Below, piece by piece: positions 12,926 to 30,452 of a stretch of 64,000 nt of DNA (the first letter of the stretch is position 1; each line of letters opens with the position of its first letter). The DNA lies in contig OX463788.1 of assembly GCA_949825025.1 (NCBI GenBank), positions 26,430,069 to 26,494,068 on the forward strand, in the 5' to 3' direction. The notes beneath the pieces were generated by a model that was given only the letters and a program-made list of their open reading frames with translations, was not told the origin of the DNA and did not search any database. Source of the stretch: Siphlonurus alternatus (taxonomy: Eukaryota; Arthropoda; Insecta; Ephemeroptera; Siphlonuridae). A program made the translations under genes and the position numbers.

Positions 12926-13683
12926 AGGTGTCTTCACATAAGCCCCATTCCCCATTTGTAACACAAAACACATCAAACCGTACGTACCGCGCGAGCTCGC
13001 ACCAAAGGTTGCGCGACATCTCAAAAGATTTGCATGGGAAGCGTGGTGGACTGAAAGGCGCTATTGATGGGCTGCCTGAGAGCTGCAGTGTCCTATGTTG
13101 TTCTTATGTAACTCAAGAATTTGAGTTTAATGAGTTCAAGGGACCTTGTGGCCCACGTTGTGGGACCATCACATTAATATTCACTACGTTTACATGAAAA
13201 TTACATGACGGTGTTTGATGCGTATTCGTTGACGATGGATAATGTTATTCTTATGAGGCGTCGTCAACGAATACGTCAACGAATGTTTATAAACACCGTC
13301 ATGTATATAAACGTAGTAAATTGTTCGTTCAAGTGTTAGAGGCAGACTCCGGCCGTACAGACAATTATAACACACTGCATTTCGTGACAGGCAATCATTA
13401 TCTGTACGAGGTCTTCCCCGGTAACTTCATCAAGTGTGACGTCCCAAAACGTGGACCACAAGTTCCCCTGACCTCACGTCACTAAAATTCTTCTTTGGAA
13501 AACAACGTGCTCAAGAGTGGTGCAGAACAACGTGCTGCAACTCAAGCAGCCCATCAGGACCGCCTAGCTTCACCTAGGTCACGGTTTTGCGAATCTTGCG
13601 ATGCCACGTAATTTTTGGCGAGAGCTCGAGAGGTGCGGTTACATGTGTTTTGTGTTACGAATGGGGCTTATGTGAAGGTACCC
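12926..13683. mobile_element. TIR element, about 760 bp, CTTCACATAAGCCCCATTC ends
   Basis: Long inverted arms: CTTCACATAAGCCCCATTC and AACACAAAACACAT on the left match their complements at the right end, and GGCCCACGTTGTGGGAC resembles the complement of GTCCCAAAACGTGGACC inside. A second palindromic MITE is nested near the middle (13183-13319). No protein domain recognised. Confidence 0.8.
13183..13319. mobile_element. Nested palindromic MITE, CTACGTTYACATGACGGTG ends
   Basis: About 137 bp with arms ACTACGTTTACATG..ACGGTGTTT and complement, and the core TTATTCTTATGAGGCGTCG. A sister copy lies at 28045-28195, and one end fragment near 29160. Confidence 0.75.
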
Positions 13684-14239
13684 AAATGGTAATGTGGGTG
13701 AAAAAATTCAAAAGATGAGTTCTGATGTATTAAATGTCAAGAGCTGCAGTCTTAAAACTTCAAGAAAAAGAGGCTTCAAAATGCATGTCTTTTTACCTTG
13801 TTTCAACTTGGAAGAAAGGATGAAATGCAATTTGTTAATATATTTTTGTTATTCATTTTTAAAAATGTTGAAGCCAGGGCTTCAATTTGATGTATAGAAA
13901 GTTTACATTGAGATTACTTTTATTGGTTTTATATGCTGGTACAATTTTTAAAAACTTTGTGATCACCATGTATATTATTATGTTTATGTATATATATATA
14001 TATTGTCAGCTAGTATAGTAATAATAATAACAGTATTATTTTATAAATGACAAAATTTTATGTAAAAATTTCTGGTACAAAATTTATCTCCTAATTATTG
14101 TGCTAAATTTAGTACACCACAATATAATTACAATAAAAAAGCTAGATATATGTGTGTAGGTCCAGGGGTAATTACCCTGTATATAATAGGTCATGGGGTG
14201 CGCTGTACAGATTCGAGGATCAGAATCTGTATATTAGAT

Positions 14240-14568
14240 CGAGTATCTACCTCAAAATATTTTATTGCAGAAATAAAGAAGGTGAAAAGTTATGCTACTC
14301 ATCCGGTTTTTTTTTTTTTTTTTTTTTCATATTTTTCATGCAAAGTTTGGGAACTTTTTAAAAAATTGTTGAAAGTACAGAGAGAGTGACGCCTCTCCTT
14401 CATAAAAGGAGAGGACCTAAAAGGGGCATGGGTTAAAACCCGACCTCGGCAAAACTTTGTAGCAATACTTCCCGGACTCTAAAAAATGTGAAAAAAAAAA
14501 AAAAAAATCCAGAGTGGCATAACGTTTGCACTCTATCCATTGTTGCAATAAAATTGTTTGAGGTCGAT
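14240..14568. mobile_element. Decayed palindromic MITE, family of 4855-5174
   Basis: Arms GAGTATCTACCTCAAA..ATTTTATTGCAG and complement, with ATGC..TCCGG-T-run and CCAGAGTGGCATAACG blocks shared with 4855-5174. Region 13684-14239 holds nothing recognisable. Confidence 0.65.
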
Positions 14569-14660
14569 ACTATATTATTTATAAAAAGTTTTGGGAAAAT
14601 ACGTTATACGTAGTAATACGTACATATATTATTTTAATATATTATACTTTAAAACTTTAA

Positions 14661-14813
14661 AAATTCATGAATTTTAAAAACTAGCTCGAATTTGTATACC
14701 TGATATTTTAGCTACTGGTAGGGGATGTAGAGAAGAACATTTTAAACTTTTTTCATAATTTTCAAGTGTGGGATTAATTTTTTTTAACATTGGGCGCGTG
14801 TTACCTTATATTA
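14661..14813. mobile_element. Half copy of TTAA MITE family GGGTAAGGTAACGCCACC
   Basis: Diverged right half (GTATACCTGATATTTTAGCTAC through GTTACCTTA). Its left half is absent. Confidence 0.7.
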
Positions 14814-14844
14814 TATATCCTTTTAATACAAGTTAAAACCCAGT

Positions 14845-14955
14845 AAATAAAGGGTGTCAAAAATATGTTGGACCGGTCGGCACTTTAGAGTGTTGGCATA
14901 TGACAGTCTCGATCAGCATTGGACCATCACTGGACCGACCAGAGTTATGGGAACA
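14845..14955. mobile_element. Short repeat, family AGGGTGTCAAAAAT..GGACCGAC
   Basis: About 110 bp resembling 20492-20617 in order and content: AGGGTGTCAAAAATAT at the left, CACTGGACCGACCAGAGTT at the right. Confidence 0.6.
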
Positions 14956-15356
14956 ATTAAGTATAATTCCTATGTTGAATTTGAGTAATTCAGTACAATA
15001 ATTAAAGCATACTTAATTACTTAAAATCATTTTGTGGCAATCATATAGGGTTCAATGTGTAGTTTTTTTCTTTTCTCCATTTGAAAAATGATACTTTTAG
15101 AAACATAATTATATACTCGACATCTATGCTGTACGTATTATATTTTATTATTATAAAATAAAACTAATATAATATATTTTGTGTAATTAATGTAATTATT
15201 AATTAAGTATATTTTATTATACTGAATTACTGATCAAATTCAACATATAGGATTTATATACTTGTATATTTTGAATTTTATAAGGATATAATATAATTAA
15301 ATATATAAAATATATATATATATATATTATGCATTTATAAATTTCTATAATATATA

Positions 15357-15897
15357 CAGGGCCGTCCCATGCGCACGGTGCATACGTTTAATTTTTTCTG
15401 CTCTATTATAGAGTTTTCCGTAAATTAATAGCCATGGCTTAGAAAAGCTGCGCAGAAACGAGTTTTAAATGTTAGTCTACTGCGCATGGCTCTGCAAAGT
15501 GTGCATGATAAAAAAGCTTGAATCCAAATGAAGCTGCGCAAACGCTAGGTGACTAATCTGCGCACAGCCAATAGCGACTTTGTATGCTTTATGAACAAAG
15601 ATACGAACTTCTACCCCAGATTGCTTGCGAATTGCAGTGTTTAAAAATTCTTTTAATACGTTACTGCAACCGCTTTGGCTTTCAGTATTGCAAATAAATA
15701 TCAAATTTGAGATGAGATAAAAAGCAACGTTTTCGCTAATGTTGAACAAAAACTCTGCTCCGGTAGGGGCCCCTCGTGCAGCAAAACAGCTGTTTTCAGC
15801 TCACTAAGTGACGTCACCTTGGGCGTTTTTGGCCAAAATGCGCAGATCAGTCCAAATTCGTAGGGCTCATGGACCTATCTATTATAGTTGTATCATG
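15357..15897. mobile_element. 541-bp element with 8-bp target duplication (copy 1 of pair)
   Basis: Begins CAGGGCCGTCCCATGCGC and ends GTTGTATCATG, flanked by AATATATA on both sides (15349-15356, 15898-15905). The 8-bp duplication and CAGGGCCG end suggest hAT-type mobilisation, although the two ends are not obvious inverted repeats. A reverse-oriented copy is at 19035-19579. Both hold a 90-codon open frame (here minus, 15477-15749); see findings for why it is probably not a gene. Confidence 0.8.
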
Positions 15898-16540
15898 AAT
15901 ATATATTAGTTTTATAGTATTGTACTACTTATATAATTATATGATTTCTTGTTATAAAAGAAAATTTTTAAGTATTATATTAATTTTATGGAAAATTGTT
16001 TTAATTGCATGTGTTTTTGGGTCTATCATGTGTGTTAAAAAATTAATTATTTTTAGAAACATTAATGTTGTTTAGAATTAGGTAATTATGTATTTTATGC
16101 CATATATATAATATATGCAACAATTGACTTTTGATCCATTCTGTATTATATAAACCTGTATATGTATATATTATATATATATTATATATGATCGAAATAA
16201 AAATTTGCATTTAAATTTAAATTAGATCTGAGATCACTGGTTTCGAGTTCAGATCGATCGAGTTAATTTCTGATGAACTTCGTTTTGAGTTAATTCTTTT
16301 TGGTTCCGTTGGTTCTCATATTATGGCCAATTTGAGGAATTAACTTTTGTCACGAGTTCTCATCGGTTCTCATCAATCTCATTATAAAATTTACCGCCAA
16401 ATGGCCAAACCAATATACATATAGGATCCGATGGGATCGCCCCAAAATAGAGCTATATCTTTGGATCGCCCCTGATCGAATCCAATCTATCTGCATGGGT
16501 GCATGTGGCGCTGCGTTAATCCAGGGCTAATCCTTATTAA

Positions 16541-17109
16541 GGGTAAGATAACACGAAACATCGATTGTTGTATAGTCCCATATTTGATTAACATGCATGT
16601 AAACCTTAGCAACCTCATAATAATTCTGTTTTTTTTTTTTTTTTTTTTTTTGACAGACAGAAATTAATTTATTTTAGTTTAGGTCATCTCCATGGAAACA
16701 GGCGCGGATCCAAGGGGGGGGGTCCCAAAATACATTGAAGGCCGGTGTTTTACCACCCCCACTCATATCGCCCCCCCTCGCCCCCCTCTGCCACTATTAT
16801 ATTATATAGCTACAAATAATATTAACATTGCGGGATATAGGGCACCGGCCCCTCTAAAGCCGCGAGCTGGATCATCCGCCCCTGCATGGGAAAGCCCTAT
16901 TATACTGGAAATTTAAAAAATTAATTTAAAAAAATCGGATCGACGAGCGATTGTTTTGAAATTTTTTCTTAATTTTATTGGTGCTTTTTATCAATAATTA
17001 TAAAGAACTGCATGATCGACTCTAAAAAAAAATCCGAATTATTATGAGGTTAATTGCTATAAAGTTAATGGGACTACATCAACAATCGATGTTTCGTGTT
17101 ATCTTACCC
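16541..17109. mobile_element. TTAA MITE, family GGGTAAGATAACACGAAA (copy 2), with nested insertion
   Basis: Flanked by TTAA at 16537-16540 and 17110-17113, with TIR GGGTAAGATAACACGAAACA on both sides. Interior matches 8560-8989. It is interrupted by a GC-rich element at 16699-16884. Confidence 0.85.
16699..16884. mobile_element. Nested short hAT-like element, CAGGCGCGGATCCA ends
   Basis: 186 bp bounded by CAGGCGCGGATCCA and GGATCATCCGCCCCTG, with near-matching 8-bp flanks (CATGGAAA / CATGGGAA). Rich in C and G runs. Members of this end family recur at 21785, 41480, 41720, 50270 and 60687. Confidence 0.7.
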
Positions 17110-17304
17110 TTAATAATTAGTTTAGAGAGGATTATAATTAAAAATTATATAGCCCTGCGTTAATTGATCCAATATAATATTATATGCGATGCGCGGCGCG
17201 TCGATGCAAGAGCCGAGTAAAATCGACTGACTCGACTGGTTTTCCTATTAATAATATTTCAGCGTTACATTTTACACTTAGCTGACATATAGCTCACCCG
17301 TAGC

Positions 17305-18131
17305 CCAGTGGCGTAGCCAGTCTTCATGGGGGTCGGGGTTTACCCCCCCCCATGAAGATCGAGTAGTGACTGGATATAAGAAGAAAAAAGGAAAAATTAT
17401 AGAAATTTGAAAAAAAAAAAGTTAAATAAAAAATTGAAATTTAGGGGTATCAAGTAGTCTTTTCTTTAAAATATACAAATTATAAGTTAGTTTCTAATTT
17501 TAACAAGAAAAAGTGCGACTCATAAATAAATGTTTTATTTCCCTTACAAAACTGCATGTGCATATAACTACTATAATTGTATAAATTATTAAAACGCGCT
17601 CACGTGTGCCGCACTTTCATTTAATTGGTTGCTCCACGCGCCCGGTGCAGACAAAATTTAACAAAAATAAGAGAAGCAATTCCCTTTTTTATTGATTTAT
17701 TTTTCACAATATCTTAATGATGTGAACTTGGATTATATATTAAATAAATTTTAAAAATCAAATTCAATTAAATGACACTTTTACACTGATTCTATAAAAA
17801 TAATATAAAGTCATGGTTACATGAATTACTTGATTTAATTAAAATGATTTACTCAAAGCTTTATTTATTATACGCACGTATTCAAAAGAAATTGAAAAAT
17901 GGGGTGAAAAAAATATAAAATTTTAAAAAAATTGCATCAGGCCATATATTTTACCCTCTAATATAATAGTATTTTTCCATTATTTTACCCTAAAAAAGGG
18001 GCGTGTCCTTAAAAAAAATCGCGCCTGCGGCGGGCTATTGGGGGGCGAAGCCCCCCAGTGGGCTCTTCTCAATCTTTGTCCTGAAGAATTAACCCCTCCC
18101 CCCTTGGGCAAATCCTGGCTATACGCCACTG
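17305..18131. mobile_element. hAT-like non-autonomous element, CAGTGGCGTAGCCAG ends
   Basis: 827 bp with TIRs CCAGTGGCGTAGCCAG and CTGGCTATACGCCACTG and a perfect 8-bp duplication CCCGTAGC (17297-17304, 18132-18139). A subterminal block near 17990-18060 (GGGCGTGTCCTTAAA, GCGCCTGCGGCGGGC) recurs inverted at 56045-56125 in another hAT-like element. No transposase frame. Confidence 0.88.
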
Positions 18132-18139
18132 CCCGTAGC

Positions 18140-18907
18140 TCACTATATAACGGTGTTTGCTTGGCTTTGTTGTTGTTTACATTCATCAGTAGGTACTTAG
18201 GGGGAACTGGAATCACTTGATTTATTGCTCCTAATTTAACATATTTTTAATTTTTTTTAACAATAATTTATACGTAAGAAATGAATATACATAACTTGAA
18301 CATATATATTTTTTTTATTTTACCTAGTTTCTTTATCATTATTCTTTGTTGTGCCGTTTCCCCCTCGTATTCAAAAGTCCGCGGGGAAAGCAATGGTCGG
18401 TGATTGGCTGATTTTTTTTCAGAATGTTAGGGTCAATATCAGTGCATAAGTGTCGTAAAATGGTCATTATTGACGTGAAATTTGGAGTCGATTTACATTT
18501 TATTTAATGATTTATTGTATTTTTCACAGATATCATTGGCAAATATTGCATTTTTTTCCATTTACTTGACATTTCAATCTATCAAATAAAATAATTGTCA
18601 AAAGTATCACAATCGTCATATCGCAGAAAATAAATAGTATTTGGTATGCTACTACCATGTTAAATAGGTGCTTTTTGCCTACATTCACGTGACGTCATGT
18701 TTTTGTGACGTATGGTGAAAGACCCGTATACAACTATAGATCTACTTCAAACTACTCTGTAAAGAGTGTAAAGTTTCAAACTGAATTAATTGCAATTAGA
18801 GCAGAGGGTCTCGTCTGCAATTACGGCAATTATGGGAGCTGCAAATTTCACACTTCGCGCTATACTTCTGAAAAACAGATGTGCTTTTTTTTTATTAGTT
18901 AGTTAAT
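18140..18907. other. Intergenic, nothing recognised
   Basis: No exon, RNA or clear repeat was seen. It contains a CACGTGACGTCA site near 18687 (overlapping E-box and CRE). Confidence 0.4.
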
Positions 18908-19592
18908 GGGGTACTGACCAAGGATCATGTATGTAATTATGCAGCAAATTGTCGTAGAATGCTCTAATAGGGCTCGTTCTTCATAGAATTCATAGTACTT
19001 TTTATTAGTATTGCTAACTCAAATACCGGTCAGTACATGATACAACTATAATAGATAGGTCCATCAGCCCTACGAATTTGGACTGATCTGCGCATTTTGG
19101 CCAAAAAAACCCAAGGTGACGTCACGTAGTGAGCTCAAAACAGCTGTTTTGCTGCACGAGGGGCCCCTACCGGAGCAGAATTTTTGTTCAACATTAGCGA
19201 GAACGTTGCTTTTTATCTCATCTCAAATTTGATATTTATTTGCAATACTACAAGCCAAACCGGTTGCAGTAACGTATTAAAAGAATTTTTAAACACTGCA
19301 ATTCGCAAGCAATCTGGGGTAGAAGTTCGTATCTTTGTTCATAAAGCATACAAAGTTGCTATTGGCTGCGCGCAGATTAGTCGCCTAGCGTTTGCGCAGC
19401 TTCATTTGGATTCAAGCTTTTTTGTCATACACACTTCGCAGAGCCATGCGCAGTAGACTACTAACATTTAAAACTCGTTTCTGCGCAGCTTTTCTAAGCC
19501 GTGGCTATTAATTTACGGAAAACTCTATAATAGAGCAGAAAAAATTAAACGTATGCACCGTGCGCATGGGACGGCCCTGCGGTCAGTACCCC
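18908..19592. mobile_element. Small TIR element (GGGGTACTGACC) carrying a nested insertion
   Basis: GGGGTACTGACC at 18908 and its complement ending at 19592. Only about 132 bp belong to this element; the rest is the nested 545-bp element whose 8-bp target duplication lies in the right terminal repeat. Confidence 0.7.
19035..19579. mobile_element. 545-bp element with 8-bp target duplication (copy 2, inverted)
   Basis: Reverse complement of 15357-15897 with few differences, ending CGGCCCTG and flanked by CGGTCAGT on both sides (19027-19034, 19580-19587). The 90-codon frame is at 19184-19456 on the plus strand. Confidence 0.85.
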
Positions 19593-19664
19593 ATTGCGTT
19601 TACTCCAAGGATTTTGTATGGATATGGATCTATACCAATAGCATTTGAGCTACTGAGGCAAATC

Positions 19665-20236
19665 TCCAACGTAAGATGGCGACCGAGCGCAACCATCTGC
19701 ATTGTAAACTATATATTATTAGTCTTTTATTAAACACAGAAAGTGTACATATTAACAGCACTAGAAACATACATTATAGAAAAACATTACAATAGAACAC
19801 ATAAAACATACATACAAAACATATATAATAGTTACAGAATAATAGAACAATAGAAAATGATAATAAAACAATATAAACTATATATGGAAGTTCCCCAACA
19901 TAAGATGGCGGACATCCCATTCCCATTGGTAACCGCCACCCACTTCCTCCTCACGACTGTGCCTCACCGACAGCAGTACCATCACCTATCCATACATACA
20001 AAATCCTTGGTTTACTCCGTTTACTCTTTAAATTCGTCAAGATTATCAAGAATCTGTTTTGCTCTGTTTTCTCAGTCTAAGAGTCTCAGTTATCTGCTGC
20101 TATGCATACATGCAATGCATATTTCGTAATTTATAGTGGAAGTCTGAAAAAGACCGAAGACCGAAGTGTCCTTTGACTACAGTATATAGTTGAGAATATA
20201 TTGTTGAGCGAGTAGAACGCCAAAACAGAGCACAAG
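19665..20236 (+). promoter_or_regulatory. Probable CDC5L promoter and 5' leader, two YY1-like sites
   Basis: Two AAGATGGCG motifs in the same orientation (19673-19681, and 19902-19911 as AAGATGGCGG), each in a similar CCAACRTAAGATGGCG context. AAGATGGCGGC is the known YY1 site often found near start sites of housekeeping genes. The CDC5L start codon is about 330 bases downstream of the second. A 158-bp LINE tail separates the two motifs. The transcription start itself is inferred. Confidence 0.5.
19717..19874 (-). mobile_element. 5'-truncated LINE tail in CDC5L promoter
   Basis: 158 bp flanked by an 11-bp duplication AAACTATATAT (19706-19716, 19875-19885). Essentially identical to the 3' end of the LINE at 62020-62710; same minus orientation, ending in AATAATA-like tail. 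Confidence 0.88.
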
Positions 20237-26267
<6,031 letters not shown>

Positions 26268-26467
26268 NNNNNNNNNNNNNNNNNNNNNNNNNNNNNNNNN
26301 NNNNNNNNNNNNNNNNNNNNNNNNNNNNNNNNNNNNNNNNNNNNNNNNNNNNNNNNNNNNNNNNNNNNNNNNNNNNNNNNNNNNNNNNNNNNNNNNNNNN
26401 NNNNNNNNNNNNNNNNNNNNNNNNNNNNNNNNNNNNNNNNNNNNNNNNNNNNNNNNNNNNNNNNNNN
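26268..26467. other. Assembly gap, exactly 200 N
   Basis: A round-number run of N interrupting CDC5L coding exon 7. A length of exactly 200 suggests a placeholder rather than a measured gap. Confidence 0.99.
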
Positions 26468-26995
26468 CATACTTTCTTTGTAAACTTTATGGTACTGTAT
26501 GTCATTTAACTCAACAGATTGTGATGAGAAATAAAATTTAATGATAAATGAAATGAGATATCACTCAGTAAAGTAGACCCCCTCTACTCCTTCACCCTCG
26601 AATTGGTACACGGACAAAAAATTTAGCCAACGGTTAGTAAGATTTTACTAACAAAAGGCGGGTCGAATCTCACTAAGACAGTAGCTGTGTAAAAACTTAA
26701 TGTTTGAGTTTGCTAAATTTTGTATACTGAAAAGTAGCTAAAATTTACTAACTTTTGCAGTAAAATATTACACTAATGATGACGTAGAAGTTAAAAATGT
26801 GTTGCGTAGTAAAATTTTACGGCATGTTGGTAAAATAGAAGGTCAGAAACTTGGTAAAATTTAACTGGCAGTGCTAGTAAAATTGTTCTTCCTTTTACTG
26901 CAGGATTTTACTAACTAAATGTTGGTAATTTTTTGCATACCTTAAGCTTTTAAATTTTACATACTTTTGATTGTTACCAAATATCTACCGCCTAT

Positions 26996-27112
26996 ATGCA
27001 AAGATGAGGTCAAACTTTAAGTCCGGATTAACTTTGATGATTTCGATTGATGCAACAATAAAAATCAACAAAGTAATCCGGACTTTAAAGTTTGACCTCA
27101 TCTTTGCAAATC
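26996..27112. mobile_element. Nested palindromic MITE
   Basis: About 115 bp: GCAAAGATGAGGTCAAACTTT..AAGTCCGGATTA with the complementary right arm, around a short loop. Confidence 0.85.
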
Positions 27113-28044
27113 AGTGTTAGAAATTTAGTAACAAATAAGTATGTAAAATTTAAAACCGAATCTTTGCGCAAAAAATTATTTTCATTTAAAACAGCTATAT
27201 ATGCCTTGTTAAAAATAATGTTTTTTTTATTGCTACTACTTATTGTCATGTATTGATCACATGATCACACACATAATGCACAAGAAATTTGTATTAAAAA
27301 TAAGTATTTGATATCATACTTTAAAATAATCATCGAGGGCTAATAAGTTAATTAAAATTACAAATTATTAAGGACGGGAACACTTTTTTATAATTACAAA
27401 AAAAAATTGAGAAATTAAGTTAATGCATTTATTGGATGATGAAAACTCAGATTTACAAAAAAATGAAGTTTGAATTAAAATCACTTTAAAATATTAAATA
27501 ATAAAATTATATAATACATGTAAGTCTTTTGAAACAAAACGATGACTGTCGTATCTCCAGTACAGTACCCACAGTGTAGAGAAGAATGTCCCCGCGAGGG
27601 TACCGTGGGTCAGTCAGTGGGTCGTGGATGCCGTGTGGGTCAATCAGTGGACGAGGGTCGGTTACTGATGTGCGTGGACGCCGACGACGCCGTGGATAGT
27701 TCGATTGATTGATTGGTTTGTATTTTGGGGCAATTGACACATGTTGGTCATGTATGCCCCTCAGTTCAGCCTTTTTTAGGGCTGGAATTTTTCTTTGTTG
27801 TTGTGTCTATGTTCGTGGATAGTTCGTTGTAAGGTGATAGTGCGATCTAGGTCTGCGGTTCGCAAGAAAAAATACTCATCCCTCATCGCGATGTCACACC
27901 AAACTGCGCATCGTTGTCCTGCAAACATGATAATAATTAGACTCGGTACAATTAATGCAATGAACGTTACATTATCCAACAATAATTTTGATATGGTACA
28001 CTCTACTTTTGTATTCCAATTTTGTAGTCCTTTCGTACTATGAC

Positions 28045-28195
28045 GTGCGTTTACAAGTTACAATTACGTTCACATGACGCTGTTTAATACGAATCCGTAC
28101 ACAACGGATATTGTGTGATATAGTGCATGTTATTCTTATGAGGCGTCGTCAACGGATATTTATTAAACACCGTCATGTGAACGTAGTAGTGAATT
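28045..28195. mobile_element. Nested palindromic MITE, CTACGTTCACATGACGGTG family
   Basis: Left TTACGTTCACATGACGCTG, right CACCGTCATGTGAACGTAG, sharing TTATTCTTATGAGGCGTCG with 13183-13319. Confidence 0.75.
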
Positions 28196-28615
28196 TTGCA
28201 ATATTTAAACTTGCAATACATATCTCCTGTGACAAATTAAAGTAACTAAACAGAAATAACAAAGAAATTCTACAAAAATTGTAATGATCGACTGTATGTA
28301 CATTGCATACTTCTAAAACACAAGAAAAATCAACAAAATATCATATTTGCTTACCTTATAATATTATCAGCCTGATGATCAGCTTGATGATCATAGTCAT
28401 TTCTCGATAATTTGCTTATTCCTGGGGTACTTGGAGCACTTTTAATTAGATATATTTCAGCACAGAAAGTTTTTGCAACCAGTTTGCTCAAATCACAGAA
28501 GCCGAATGAAGAAGGCCAACGGTTTTTTTGAAAACAGGATGTTGTGGTTTGCAAAATTTTACCACGTATGGTAAGATTTTACAATTCAGTTATGTTCTTT
28601 TTACAACGTTTGACT

Positions 28616-28840
28616 TGCTAGCGCCAACGTGCTATGGACGTTGTAAACATCAGCTACTTATAATAGTAAATTTTTACCAACATTCTCGAGTAACAATTTA
28701 AGACATTATAGCATGCTAGCACCAACTTGCGAACATTGTAGATTTTAGCTACTACGTGGTAAACTTTTACTAACATTTGATAGTAACATTTTATGACGTT
28801 ATAATATGCTAGCGCTAACTTACGAACATTGTAAATATAA
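28616..28840. repeat. About 95-bp tandem repeat, three units
   Basis: The block TGCTAGCRCCAACTTGCGAA then CATTGTA recurs at about 28617, 28712 and 28807 inside the right subterminal region of the 26607-29003 element. Confidence 0.75.
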
Positions 28841-29003
28841 CTTACAAAATGGTAAACTTTTACCAAGTATTTTTTACAATGCTGAGATTGTAAATTTTGC
28901 AAAGCCCGTAGTAAAAATTTACAAGATTTGCTGTACAATTCAACAAAAAGATAGTAAGTGTATTTCTTACCAAGTTTGCCTAGTAAAATTTTTTGTCCGT
29001 GTA

Positions 29004-30102
29004 GAAAACTAAGGAAAATACATAGGTGGTGGGTGGGTCCATCTTGATCCCATCAAACGTCTTATATTATTGGAGGGATTATTAAAAATATCCTTCATTT
29101 TTTTTTTCCATTGCTGGTACTTAATATATTATTATGTATAATCAACTAATCCTTTTTTCACACTATCATGTGAACGTAGTTGCGTGAATTAATACTGGAA
29201 TGAATTTTACAATCATAATATGAATTAATACAACGATTAATTCCGTTAAATTTTTTTTACTCTACATGTCGAATGCGATGAGGTGCACGGCAGCTGTACA
29301 ATTAATGTGAAATAATATCTTACTACTGTCTATATAAAATATACAGCACAGTATATACATGCAGCATAGATTTCTGTAGCTTGTACAGTACAGTATTTGA
29401 AGAAGGAAAGTACAGTTTTTGCTTTGATTGAGAAGCAAGTCCACTATTGCTGAACAATATAAAAAAAAAATGTTTACATGCTTGGTTCGAATAAAGCCTT
29501 GCCAATCCTGTACTGTATCTTCAAGGCAATCTGAGCTGTAAAACGTTATTTTTCTTTATCTTGAATATCTTAATGCAATAAACTTCATCTGGAAAAAAAA
29601 AAAAAAAAAAAAAAAAAAGGGGGATTGAATTGTAATGATAAGTTATTGCACATGTTTTAACGTTTTAACTTAGAAGTTCTAATTACAATTCGAATTACAG
29701 AACTTCTAACCCTTTGAACCAGCAGCATAACAAAAATTTATTGATTCAAATATGTGAAAATTTACCACGTAGGAAAGTCAATAGCCATAATATAATATAT
29801 TATATAACCATCGTACTTTTGACATTTATTATTATAATATATTGAATATATGTTGGCCTCCAAAGCCGAATTCGGAGAATGTGGAAAAAAAGGGACCAAA
29901 ACTAGTTTTTTTTTTTTTTTTTTTTTTTCATTTTTTGCATTTTGTCCAAAACTTGAAATAAACAAATATTTCGGCTTTTGATCATTTAAATTTGGTCAAA
30001 GTAGTTGTGGTCAAATCGTAAAAAAACAAAATCTCTTAAGCGATGAGTGATAGAGCTCGACGGCTTTTGGTCAAACTTTATTAACCAAAGCATATATTAA
30101 AT
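29004..30102. other. Intergenic, AT-rich, homopolymer runs
   Basis: No gene was recognised. It holds a long A run (about 29592-29618), a T run (about 29907-29928) and a small hairpin TAGAAGTTCTAAT / ACAGAACTTCTAA at 29670-29708. Confidence 0.5.
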
Positions 30103-30366
30103 ATATATCGCTTATTCCAAATGTATAGGCACTGAATGAGGGTACTTACAACATTTTTTTTTTTCATTTTTTTCCCATTTTTTTTTTTTTTTTTTCTTAT
30201 GGAAATTTAAAATTTAAAAATGAAGTAAAAAATCTTAGTGTTACAACAATTTTCTTTAAAAATATCTCAAATGTGGTTAAAAATTTTGAATGGATAAATT
30301 TTTTGTTTAGGCGTAATAAAATCAAACGTATCACCATCTCCGAAGTTTGTTCGTAATCCGCGGCAC

Positions 30367-30452
<86 letters not shown>

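Larger units (their letters stand above)
26607..29003. mobile_element. 2.4-kb TIR element with subterminal GTAAAA/TTTTAC arrays
   Basis: Ends TACACGGACAAAAAATTT and AAATTTTTTGTCCGTGTA; if TA is the duplicated target the TIR is CACGGACAAAAAATTT. Both subterminal regions (26630-26930 and 28550-28990) are packed with TTAGTAAAATTTTAC-like words. The interior holds nested MITEs (26996-27112, 28045-28195) and short frames but no recognised transposase. It begins about 140 bases after the assembly gap. Confidence 0.7.

Noticed and set aside
15477..15749. 90-codon frame conserved with 19184-19456
   Set aside because: Lies in a non-autonomous repeat; between copies replacement changes outnumber silent ones, as expected without selection, and no motif is recognised.
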